Positions 12,583 to 23,174 of a stretch of DNA of 64,000 bases are shown here, in pieces. The stretch comes from Clitopilus passeckerianus. Its lineage: Eukaryota; Basidiomycota; Agaricomycetes; Agaricales; Entolomataceae. The translations under genes and the position numbers were made by a program. Every line of letters begins with the position of its first letter. The stretch's first letter is position 1. The notes beneath the pieces were generated by a model. It was not told the origin of the DNA. It worked only from the letters and a program-made list of their open reading frames with translations, and did no database searches. The stretch covers positions 248,001 through 312,000 of the forward strand of contig CALYLX010000071.1 of NCBI GenBank assembly GCA_944990035.1. Direction: 5' to 3'.

Positions 12583-14423
12583 ATGGAATCCCATCGACAC
12601 CTTCAAGCTAGCAATGAGTGTTCCGCCACCTCTAGGGATATGGCCCCAGACGCTGAAGGGTAATAGAACAGTTGGTCCACTGATCTCATTTCTAATTGTT
12701 GATAACAGGATGTCGCAATCCGCTCAGCAGTTAGGTGGTGCCTCTGAGCTGAACATTCAGGGTTCGAACTTCACCAACGCGGGAAGAATCCTCAACGTAA
12801 ATCCATCTGTCAGTGTCTTACTTCAAAATGGTAAGATCAATTTATCTATGGACAAGTCATCCCTAAATCATCCCTAACATACGGCCTGTAGACCATTCCA
12901 CTTCGGTTAGTTACTTGTGCGCCACAGGAGCACCAATGTACTTACACCGCCTGATCCAAGCATCTGCCAGGGACTAGTGGTGTAGGTTTCGTCCCGTTCA
13001 ACCCCACCTGGCTTCTCATACTTTCCCCAGGCGTTGGGCATGCCAAACCAATTTCTGCAGCAGCCGGAGCATGCGAGCGAAATATACGCCAGAATATTGA
13101 TGCCCAAAAAACACGGATACCCACTATGGTGTCCCGAACCCCTCAGCACTCTCCATCCGGAACATCAGCTCTCCGGGACCAGAATTGGCGACGTCGGTCT
13201 CATCACAGGAGATGGTCAATTTGACTTCCTCTTCAATATTTGCCTGCCCTCAGACCACCCGATAAATGGGGACTTGGTACCGGAGGGCTTTCAACCCATA
13301 CATCCAGAGATTCAGTCTAGAGATATTGTGACTACCCCTGTGGCCTGGAAGGTTGGCAGTCATGTCTCCAACGGATCCATCAGAACGTTGGAGCCAAGGC
13401 AGGCTTTCATTATTCGCCGTGTTTACCTTCGTCTTAACTTTATCTAGGATGACAGATGATTTTCAAGGACAATATTCCTTCACAGGGTTTGCCTCAGAAG
13501 GCGCTGTCCTCACCCTTCCCGAAGGTGGTACAAGCGTAAACCTACTGGCCCTTGACCCCTTCTGTTCCTATGCTGGCGAACATGCGCAAAGTTGGTACCG
13601 TTTTGCCAATGGCCCTCGAGGACGCATGGCTGCCAATGGGTCACTTTACCTAGTCACTGGATTTGACAAGGCGAGGTCTTGGGGCACTGCTTCATTCTCA
13701 AGCATTCTGGGCCATGGTATCTTCGAGATGTCCTTTGTAGATGCCACAACCATCTCAAGGGGTACTGACCATGGCCGAGGAAGCGCTAACTACCCGTTCA
13801 TCTGGAATCAGACTGGATGCGCAGCTACCAAAGAAGGCCCTTATCTTCCCAGCCAGGGTCGGGACACGGGGCCAGAGAGACCTCAGAATCAGACGGTATT
13901 CATAAGAGGCTTCAGGGTTGCCTTGCCAGACACTATTTGGAAATCATTGCTGTGCAAGGTGGATGTAATCTCCATGACAGAGCTTGATGGAAATGCACTG
14001 TTGCGGAAAGGTGGATTCACACCTTTCAGTGGAACACGCTCGGCTTGGTCGAAACTTTTCAGGTTTCGGCGTCGTTCAAATGTTGGTACTGGCAAAGGGC
14101 AGGGTGCTAGTACGTCCGAAACAACAGCTTCGGATATCATACTGAAGTCGGATGTGCCGTCTCCCCGAGTGGTATGCCTGCACCCTCCCCACCAAAATGC
14201 GCCTTAGCTGATAGCTACTTGCTCAGGATCTACACCCGCTGTATTCAATCAACAAGCATTTGTTGGCAAAGGTATGAGTTCTTATTTCTGTGATGTAGTA
14301 TCCATGACATCTGAACCTGTTGTATAGTTTCCCGAGGCTGAGGTTGCTGTGACCCATGACGAGGTCTGGTGTGATACTTTAACTGAGGTGAAGCTCAACG
14401 ACCAAACATTTTCCGATGGCTGA
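12583..14423 (+). CDS. Mushroom-specific protein of unknown function (GYPLW / SWYRF family)
   Basis: I assemble seven exons: 12583-12659, 12709-12830, 12892-12905, 13031-13386, 13448-14171, 14227-14271, 14328-14423, giving 477 residues without a stop. The ATG at 12583 has a good context (GCCATGG) and splices in frame. Features in order: an N-terminal stretch IQGSNFTNAGR, common at the start of mushroom NACHT-like and related proteins; KKHGYPLWCPEP; GDVGLITGDGQFDFLFNICL; SEGAVLTLPEGG; QSWYRFANGPRGR followed by GSLYLVTG; and a C-terminal HPLYSINKHLLAK plus VAVTHDEVW. I know this combination from many copies in Agaricomycete genomes, where it has no assigned function. No signal peptide or membrane segment seen. 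CYW-1 starts about 90 bases downstream on the same strand. Confidence 0.75.
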
Positions 14424-14509
14424 CCTCAAAGGAAAGGGTGAAACTATAGTGTCCAGTATTGCTGAAACCCTGGATTGCATCGATCGGAGATACAAAGCTG
14501 TCTGCATAG

Positions 14510-15819
14510 ATGGTATTGCCTCCCCTGATACCATTTGTGCCCCTTGAATTGAAAGCGTCTTCAGGAATGGCTGTGTTTGAGCCGAAATCATCTGCCAGCT
14601 GTATGACAATGTCATCATTTGATAGCCAGAGCTTTGTAATGTCTGTTCCTACCACGTCTCTCACAGAGCCCTCCTCCTTACATCTATCGTGGGATGGAGC
14701 CGACATGGGAATGTCAGTGACGACAGAGCCTCCCAAAGAAATCTTCCCCCGAGAACAATCAATCGAAGAATGGAAGGAGTTTCTGAAATTTCTTCCAGCC
14801 AGGATCGATCTCCACAATCGCGAATGTCTCCTCAACGTTCGCGACAAAACGGTGGTGACGAGAATCTACTTGTGCAAACACAAGTCCGGGTCGCGGCATG
14901 AGTACATAGTTGCAAACCTCCGATACAAGGATCATAACGGACATCCAATCCATGTCCACGCCACGATTGAGCGGTGCCATGCCAACTCACGACCAAAGGA
15001 TGAGGGGGGTGGCCACATGAAGGACGTAGAACACTGCTACAAGGAAGACATGGCGCCGCAAAAAGGCATTCTCTCCCGCTTACAGATCTTGTCGCCATTT
15101 TCCTTACAGAGGTGGTCGGATAGAATTCGATGCTATCCGGGCGAATTCAAACCTTCAAACAATTCGGTGATCAAGTACTACATCTTTCATTCCGGTCGTG
15201 AACCTTCCTTAATCGACCTCGCCATAGCTGCATTTGTTGCGCACCGTCATGACCATTATTACTCCCTGTTTTTGCATCAGTGCTACTGGTATGTCGACGC
15301 GGTATGCGTTGTGATCGAGGTCGTCTTAAGAGACCAACACTACACCGCGAAGGCAAAGAAGGACCTTCGTAGTGAAGACGAGGTCTATCTGGGCGAGTCG
15401 GAAATTATGACGCTGAACCCATCAGCGTCTCCAAGTCCTGATCCCAGCGAACAAATAAGGGCCATCGAGCTACTACCAACCCAGTGGAGCCATCTTAGAC
15501 AGGGATACAACGTCGTCAAGATTACAACGCGGAATCCATCTGTTGTGAACTTCCTTTGTATGGAGTTCAACAAGGTCAAGAAGGACTTTGATGATACGGT
15601 GAAACACAAACTCTGGCCAGGCGGATGCAATCTTCTAACTCACATCTGTAGCTTTCCGTAGCAAAAGCAAAGGAAGAAGAAATCGTGAGGCTCAAGGCGG
15701 CAAATCACGTCGCAAGGAGGGAACTGAGAGACGAATCTGGGAGCTGGAGGCACAGATGGAGCCAAAATTGGGGGATAAGGAAAGAGATAGACGAATCCGG
15801 GAGCTTGAGGCGCAACTAG
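14510..15819 (+). CDS. CYW-1: member of an unrecognised seven-copy family
   Basis: Exon 1 (14510-15598) carries the family core: FPREQSIEEW, VRDKTVVTRIYLCK, RHEYIVANLR, VHATIER, DLAIAAFVAH, HQCYWYVDAVC and QWSHLRQGYN. The start is uncertain: ATGs at 14510, 14639 and 14705 are all in frame, and the N-terminal RV..P.S segment of the other members is absent. The tail exon (from 15652, after a 53-base intron) begins as a coil (VAKAKEEEIVRLKAANHV) but stops at 15819 in the only frame I can reach by splicing; a neighbouring frame reads RRIWELEAQMEPK... on to 15861, a clear heptad coil. A one-base indel around 15715-15745 would explain this. Function unknown; see CYW-2 to -7. Confidence 0.7.
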
Positions 15820-15861
15820 CGTCACAAGGAGCTGATAGGTTGAACCACTGGTACCTCTAAG

Positions 15862-16009
15862 TATCCGACTGCGGCTCCCTCTCATAGTGACAGATACCCT
15901 TCTGTTTATGATATTGCATGATATTGCCCATATGCTTCTCATCTCGCCGCTTTATATACTTTCAAGATCGTGCTATCACATATGTTCGTTCTTCTTAGTT
16001 TTAGTTGTT
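15862..16009. other. Short spacer between CYW-1 and a regulator relic
   Basis: The 3' end of CYW-1 and low-complexity T-rich sequence. No gene seen. Confidence 0.4.
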
Positions 16010-16230
16010 GTAGATCTCAACATCGCCAGGAAACTTGACGGATCCATATCTGCTCCGTTTGAACCTTGGTTATGCTGATTTGCCCGTGTAGACAAGGCAT
16101 AGCGGCATTGGCGACGTTGATACTACTGAGGACGTTCATGAAATATTCCAGGTCTACGTTGTTCGCGGAGAGCATTGTTGGGGAGTGTATACCGTGCCTC
16201 TGGCTCTCCAACGATGCTTGAAAAGATTTC
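16010..16230 (-). pseudogene. Relic of the Zn2Cys6 regulator gene: internal piece
   Basis: Minus-strand translation gives HSPTMLSANNVDLEYFMN and INVANAAMP, matching HSPTMLTANEVDVEHFMN and INVANANAGAAMP in the intact regulator (positions near 28.9-29.05 kb). After AMP the frame shifts, although the DNA still matches (GGATCCGTCAAGTTTCCTGG compared with the intact copy). The His-Gly repeat of the intact gene is missing. The relic lies directly downstream of P450-5 on the same strand. Confidence 0.8.
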
Positions 16231-16349
16231 AATGCTTCTATTAGATAATCGCTACATTAATGTACTTCGTCATACAGATGCAAAACTACAGGTGATATTG
16301 TCATAACCCCATCGCTCCACGTCAGCCAGAGGATGAGACCCACACCCGA

Positions 16350-18467
16350 TCAGTTCACTTGTGCGAGGGTTATTTGCGCTTGTATATTGCGAATCTCAAA
16401 GCAACATGGAAAAGGTCGGGGATGACTATCCAGAAGGGAAGCATGAGGTGAGGAATAGAGGTAACCAGATTTAATTGGCACCTCACCATGTCACCGTCAT
16501 ATTGAAGTGAATATCCGGAAGGTATTCCTGCCCCAGCTCGTCTCTTGGCCTTGAAATCGTCAGAGTTGCGAGGATAGTCGCAATCGCAATCCATGCAGCA
16601 TCATCCGCGAGATGTCTTCCAGGAAATTCTAGCACGCCCAGTCAGCTGCATTGCATCTAGTGTTCTAAATGGGTGGGACGCGAAGTGCTCACCTACGCCC
16701 AAAGCCGAATGTAGCGGGAAAGTGAGGCTCGGCTCGGCCTTCAGGGTCTGGAAGAAAACGAGTAGGATCAAACGCAGAGGGGTTTTTGTACACCGTTTCG
16801 TCCAGGGACATGCCTCTATCGAAATAAGTCAGCTCCGCGACTCGAATTATGTACGGTGGAGAAGGAAAGAACCTCGCGTTCGCTATAACAGTCGTTTTCT
16901 TAGATTGAAATAGCCATAATAAACGTCATCTTCCTGCGAGACGTGAGGTATACCTATGATTGTAGATTAAGGAATGATACACCCCAAGTCAACATGGACA
17001 TACATGTACCAAGTGGAACCACGCGGCGCCACCTGAAAAGTTTAGCAAATAAACGGGACGGCATACAAGGGGCGTAACTGTACCGAAACGTTTCTTGATA
17101 AAGGCTCTCCACATATTGCAGGGACTCACGGTCGTTATAATCAGGCAGCCGATCCGAGCCTACGCGGTCGATTTCCTCTTGGGCTCGTGTCTGGCATTCG
17201 GGATGTAGGATCATGGCTGCCGTGAAAATGGATAGAACCGAAGATGTCTTCACAACAAAGTGAGGCAGGGCCCGCGGACATAAGCCATCCACTCACGCTC
17301 TCAGAAGATAATAGCTGCTAATGCCTCGATTTGACGAGGACTCAGCGCTCCGCTACCATTTTGGAGGTCAGTCAGTAGCGAGGTGAGGAAGCAAGGGTTT
17401 GCGGTGCCTTCTGCCTATTTTCTGTGCCTGAGCTCCACTTCTGGCGGATGGTTTATTGAGATGACGAACCATTTTTCTTTCAACATCTTCATAGGGATAC
17501 CTCCGAAGTCGTTCAAAGTACTCGCGGCCGTTCTTCGCATTCCTCACGTGAATATTCCCCGGGATCCAGGACGGCAAATATTGAACTACGCAGAGGTTAG
17601 CGTGAATTTCTGCCATGGTCTGTAATGACAATGGTCCGAAAACATACGGACAGGGAATACCTCAATCAAGCTTCCTCCATTCGGTTTGAAGGCGGGCAGG
17701 CCATAATGGCAGATATCATCACAAACCCGCATGTACGGATCATCCATGGACAGAATCTTATGGCCATACGTGAGTTCGATGACGATAGATGTGGAAAAGC
17801 TGCATGCCAGTCAGACTCGTCTCGAGAAGCAACTAAGATCGGGGACTGCGTACAACATCATATGGTCGGTCCAACCACCCTTCCTAGACCCAAGTGCTTG
17901 TACCAAGACGGCTGCGTGTTGGCGCCAGGATGTGCGATATTCCTGGGTCTGCACGTTTTTCTTGGCGAGTTGCTTCTGCAAGACAGCACGTTGAACACGA
18001 AATTCATCGCCGTAGTCCTGCATCAATTCCCAGTCGTCAATGCGCATGCTGTTTAGAGATCAGTCAACGATTACAGGATCCGATCGGAAGGGGGTACATT
18101 TCTGTGAAGGGAAAGCGTGGTCTGCCACTATAATTAGCACCTCTCTTATCCAAGAGGTCGACGGCAGGGTCAACACTATTCAGGACCAGAACATTCTGAC
18201 GCAGAAGCCGAAGGTTTACAATAGCACCTTATAGAAAATATAGTTTCGGCGCGCCGTGCACGAATGAATAATAGAGGGTATATCCGTACCAAATTTCTGG
18301 CTAAGCTTGCAGAAGAATACGTCGAGATCCTGTGCCGGTATCATTCTGAGATGGCCCAAGATAGGATCGGATGGCGGGCCAGGAGGCATCAAAGGTTGTT
18401 TCCCGAGCCTCAAAAGCCCGTGGGCAGCGAGACATAGGCAGATCGTCAACACCATGTATTCAATCAT
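16350..18467 (-). pseudogene. Cytochrome P450 pseudogene (P450-5)
   Basis: Sister of P450-4 with the same exon plan (start ATG at 18467, MIEYMVLTICLCL; ends AQVN stop at 16350). At least three lesions. Near 16619-16626 two bases are missing inside the heme loop, removing the codon of the iron-binding Cys and shifting the frame (P450-4 keeps RICPGRHL). Near 16899-16906 one base is missing in the GYFIPKK segment. At 17301-17303 a TGA follows AAIIF because about ten bases carrying the VGGAET I-helix motif are gone. One Val codon is also missing from EEIDEVVGSD. The first exons remain clean. The 3' untranslated region still resembles that of P450-4 (ATGCAAAACTACA). Confidence 0.88.
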
Positions 18468-18534
18468 AGGCGAAGAGGGCCAAACAGCACTGGACGATAT
18501 TTTCTTAAGAAGATAAAGAGATAGCCCTTTCATC

Positions 18535-19030
18535 GATGCTCGTCATATGTAGTCTTCAGATACGCAAGGTGACAATTCTCAGAAACCAGTTACCGATCCA
18601 GCCCCATAACCAAGGTGGTAGTTGGTGATGGATCGTCGAAATATACTTTCAAGGGAAAGATTGGATTATCGGCCGGGGCTATCGTTCTGATTGACGCTGG
18701 ATTGCAGCATGGATAACCTCTGGAAACAACATGTGGCCTATTTGGTGGCACAAAACATCAGAGGATGTAAAGAGTTCTATGAGAGGATGTCGTACTTGGA
18801 GGGTCAGCTAGGGCCTGCTGAAGCAATGGCCGCCAGAACTTTAATCGACAGCTTCGGAATGGATCGGGGAAGACTGACTGAATGACATACTCCTTTCATA
18901 TTGCCATTTAATGAGGCAGTGATTGCTAGCAAAATTTCTCGAGTGCTGAACTTGTCAAATTTCTCGAGGTGCGGCTGAGGGCCAAGGCGCCAAGGTTTGA
19001 CCATTGCCCATTGCCAGATGCGGCTGAACG
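18535..19030 (+). repeat. Flanking block copy C (upstream of P450-5)
   Basis: Best preserved of the three blocks; closely matches copy B over roughly 480 bases and copy A more distantly. It contains GATGGATCGTCGAAATA, TATCGTTCTGATTGACGCTG and GGTGCGGCTGAGGGCCAAGG. It carries the longest surviving version of the embedded small gene. Confidence 0.65.
18709..18885 (+). pseudogene. Decayed small gene divergent from P450-5
   Basis: A 58-codon frame starting MDNLWKQHVAYLVAQNI, then FYERMSYLEGQLGPAEAM, ending MDRGRLTE and stop. Equivalent starts occur in block A (10959, MDNLYGLHVHY) and block B (11997). In block B the reading continues past this point as LPFDEALPGASKFLKA, and the matching DNA (ATTGCCATTTAATGAGG) is present here after the stop, so the ancestral protein was longer. 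The ATG is 241 bases from the P450-5 ATG, head to head. I do not recognise the protein. Confidence 0.4.
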
Positions 19031-22000
19031 TAATCAATCTAACAGAATATCATTGTCAAATAAGGTACAAAAGTTGAGTACCAATCATAGATACGGCGAT
19101 GAAAAGAGAAGTGGTGGTATTGGTAAGAGCCAAGTTTGGACTATGTCGGGACACTGCCACTCAAAATCTCTTCCATGACTCCATCCGTCAACGAACTTCA
19201 CCATTCGATATTCAAGAAACGACAAGCTAAATAAAGGACAGGCGACACGTAAATTCCGGCCTTTGCTCTTATCTGTGTTAGTATTCAGATTGCCACGGTC
19301 GTTTGCCAATGGTCACCCTTGTCGTCTAACGTTCAGCGTTCAACGCCGCCACTCTCTGCAATAGACCTTCGCTTTCAGACACACTACAGAAAATTGAAGA
19401 GGAACAATGGCACAACGTCTCTACGCTATTCTGCCTGTCTTTTCTCCGTATTCAGAGGCCTCGTTCTTGACTTCATCGAGTATGGACCATACCCTCCGGC
19501 CGGGTGCATCAGTCATGTCCTTGAGGATGGAGGTGGAGTTTGTCCACTTTCAGTCTCACAAGATCTTATCAAGACAGTCGTTTCAATGTTGGATATACAA
19601 ATATCGTGGGTAGGATTGGTCGAAGGCGAACTTTCCTTGAGGTACGCTCATCCCACTCTGATGCACCTCAAGTTTGACGCACAAAATACTTGCAGATATC
19701 TATGCCTCATAACTCGCAATTGGCGGCGGTGCATAACACAGAAATTGGTGAAAACAACGTCTCAACGCAGCTTGCCTCCTCCCTGGTTTGAATCCAGTGA
19801 ACTTAGTTCAAATACGACGTTGAAGAACTATGCACCGGCCGTTCACAAATCCTCAGCAGGGAAACAAGAACGAATCCAACCAAGGCCCAACGTATTCCCC
19901 GCGAATCTGGCCCATTACACCAGCCACTATACCCTACCCCCTTTAAGTCAAAACGGCACCTTGTCTCCATGACTTGCACAGAGGGAACAGCCATCCAATT
20001 TCCCCCATGAACACGAAAGAACATTGAACATGTAGCCTTCTCAAAGTGAAACCTCTTGATCCCCACTATGGACGCCACGTCTCAACACAGCTCCACTATT
20101 CTCGAAACCCTCCCTCTCAAATATGGCAACCCGTCGGCCCACTGTCCCCCATGCCCCAGAACGGTTTTATGGGTGTGAACTTCGTCAACTCCCGCCTCCC
20201 GGGGCCTTTTCTCCGGAAACTCAGAACATGGACCCCACACTCATACTTGCCATTGGGTTCACAAGAAATGGTCCATTAGTCCCTACTCAATGTACGCTCA
20301 TCCCTCCCCCTGTGACGCAGCCCAAGCTGACAGCATGCTCGCAGGTCTCAATGCATTGAGTTTACCAAACCGAGGCTTGACGCACCGACAACGGAGCACA
20401 CGCATCTCAATTCGGCTACCTCCTCTGGCTTAAGTCCGGCGACGTTATATTGAGAACAATTTCCGACAACCAGTTTACAGTCATTCTCACGTTTTCCGCA
20501 TTATATTTTTGACTGGACCATTCCCAACGCACCAACTACATCCGAACTAAATTTGCTCCCCATTTTGAAGGCCAGCTGTTCGCCGAGACGCTGGGAAGAA
20601 TGTACGCTATCAAGCAAGTTAGCAGTTACGTGATATTGCGTGGAAACGCTCGAAATGGTGGAACGCCAGGGTCTGGGAAGAGCAGGAAGCCGCAGAAATT
20701 GAACGAGGGTCGGGCTTTGTCGGTGTCAAGGGAGATGAACGGGTATCTCTGGGCAGAGGCTCCATCTAATGTTGTAAGCACTTCCGAGATTCATTTTTAC
20801 ACCGTAATATTCACGCAATCATGACAGGCTACCTTGAAAGCCTCGACCATTTCTGCGGTTTACATACACGCACACACAACACCGACGCCGACACCCCATC
20901 GTTTAACTCCCAGCCTCCCCGGATTCTTCTTCTTGCGTTGACTAGTGAGAACCCCAAGGAGAGCTGTGGCTATCGCATTTCGGCGTTCGGCTCGACCATA
21001 AGTATTGCCGAAACAAAGTTACACCGCCGAGCAGGTCTGAAGGCATAGCACGGTAGGGCCGACCTAGCGTACAATCTGAGGCGTATTGCCGTTGACCTTT
21101 GTATCCATGAGATATAGGAGATGCCTGCAAACATAGCGAATAATTGGTATTGAAAAGAATGTCCTTATTGGAAAGCCGGCTGGGACGGATCGAGGTCAAG
21201 CACGGGTCCTCATTACGAATCGAAACTCTTCTCGTCGACATCCACTCTCCAAGTCTGGACCTACGAGAGGAAACCAGATAGATGCCTCTTAAAGTGCCTT
21301 TGCTCTAATGGCCAATTGGGTTCAAACACGGTCCTAAATACGCGGGAAAGCTTACGTCTCATCAGGAGTAAAAAGCTTGGGGTAAGCAGACAATGCTGCC
21401 GTCGGATTCTATTTCCGTCAGAAATTGAGTCAAAGAAACCTGTTTTAAGTACCTATTATTAGCCAGTTTCCATGGTAAAAAGGTAGGTTTTCTTGATTTT
21501 CTGAGGGAAACACGTGCCGGAAGGGGCACAAGGGAACAGATTCCAGTGCCAGCAGTGAGAGACGGGTGTAATAGTGATGCCTGGACAGTCTTCCGTTCCG
21601 AGTCGCCATCTGCTCTATAGAACGGTTTGATACAGGGGAATTGAAGCAAATTGGACGGTTCGCCGTTATTAATTTGCACCCTCGGCCGCATTCGTACATT
21701 TATCTGGGAAAGAACGGTAATAGGTTCACAATTTGCCTTACATAGTAGTCAATGCGGCCGCTTGAAGTTCCTCATGCAGACACTCGCGAGACTACATTAC
21801 TTAATCACTACATTGTTGGTACTTGTTTGCCATAACATGAGAACGGATATTGCCGGTAGGCGCTGGAACAGAGCGCCCACTCCGACTAAAAGCTGTTGAC
21901 TCAAGACCAGCTGGAACGACTACTCCTCACCAACTGAATGTACGCCAAACACACCTCCTAACGTACTTTTATGGGTCCATGACATTCCTCTTTGACGAAG

Positions 22001-22761
22001 ATGGATCTTCTTCTAACAGCGACCTCTCTCCAACTTAAACTATATCTCGGTAAATTCCTACAGTCGGTCTCACGAAGAAGATCCAGAAAATCTTTCTAGA
22101 GGGGTGATAAAATGGGTGATATTTGTTTTTCGAACTCTCAACTACGCTGAGGTCATATCTACCGAAGAACGGACAGAGACGCTCTGGGTGTTGGCGAAGC
22201 TCAAAGCCATGTGCCCACGGATTCAGGTTGAGGAATGCTTCTAGAAACCATGAACTGGATTTTCAACGGCTTTCTTTGACTGTATTCTAATCTACGGGCC
22301 TGCTTACAGTCCGCCATGGTGCACCTTCTTTTGTCACATTGATTGTGGACATCCTGGGCCCTTCAAGAGTTTTGCATTCCACCGATGCGAGTACGGTACC
22401 AAATCAACTGCGACTGTCAAAGCTGTCCGATCTGAATCGCAATGTACAAAATCCTACTACACTACTACACTAACTTGACAGTTAGCAATGAGAACGCGCG
22501 GGTCTGATCCAAAGCTCAGCGAAATGTAACCTTGCACTACCAAGAAGTTCACGATGAACCGACGAATTAATCTGCCGAAGCAAGTGAACGGGACTGCCAG
22601 GCCTTCGTAGCTGTTAAGTCAACCAGGGGTATCAAACGGAGGAAACGAACGGCAAGCCTTAAGTCCATGGCATCCATGATACTCTTGACACTCGTTGCTG
22701 GCGGCGTACACTGCTAGAGGCTAGCCCAGTTGTCTTTGCTACCCGCTGCACCCTGTCGTAC
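19031..22761. other. Gene-poor region, left half
   Basis: About 3.7 kb in which no gene could be supported. The longest plus-strand frame (19319-19972, 217 codons) has no ATG-consistent family motif and is rich in Arg, Ser and Pro in its second half, as expected of chance frames. No repeats of transposon type or tRNA were recognised. Confidence 0.4.
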
Positions 22762-22835
22762 GTGGATCTACTATACTATTTTGCCTCTCGGCAAGATAGC
22801 CAAGTTGGGCCCAACGTTTTGGCTCGCCCCCCAAC

Positions 22836-23174
22836 ATGGTCGCCACATCTGCATCAATCAGCACATCACAGATGTCTGTGGCACAAGTTTCACAGGTCCT
22901 TGAAGGCATGGTATGGCATGTTACATGTCAACGACATATGCAGTTTGGTACACTCTCTTCCGGGGTTATGGCGTACATTATTCATCTCCAGATTTATGGG
23001 GTTAGCAGGGAACTGCGGGCATGGGTTGACATCTCATGGGATGAATTACTGCGTTTGCTTTCTACCTTATTTGGGTCTGCGACGATCCTTGCAAGTCGCG
23101 ATTCTGTTCGAAGTTCACCACGGCACGGCCCGGGAATCCTACCTGAATTATTTTTCCTGAACTTCTCGGTTTGA
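22836..23174 (+). other. Possible gene remnant of unknown family
   Basis: A 112-codon frame starting with ATG and containing VWHVTCQRHMQFGTLSSGV, AYIIHLQIYG and LRAWVDISWDELLRLL. The spacing of aromatic and acidic residues looks like real protein, resembling C-terminal segments of uncharacterised mushroom proteins that end in a WDEL-type block. I cannot name the family and see no convincing neighbouring exons, so it may be a fragment. Confidence 0.3.

Noticed and set aside
14395..14847. A 150-codon minus-strand frame overlapping the start of CYW-1, with protein-like text near 14400-14680
   Set aside because: No family motif, and its right half is antisense to the firmly conserved CYW-1 core. 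It could be a fragment at most; not listed.
15171..15630. Minus-strand frames opposite CYW-1
   Set aside because: Antisense shadows of the conserved core, no independent evidence.
19319..19972. A 217-codon plus-strand frame in the gene-poor region
   Set aside because: No recognisable motif, no ATG with good context near the start, and composition unlike the confirmed genes.
21300..21330. GGGTTCAAACACGG, similar to a tRNA B-box
   Set aside because: No A-box at the right distance and no cloverleaf stems could be built around it.
22440..22475. ACTACTACACTACTACACT short repeat
   Set aside because: Too short and simple to be a satellite or CRISPR-like array; this is a eukaryotic genome.
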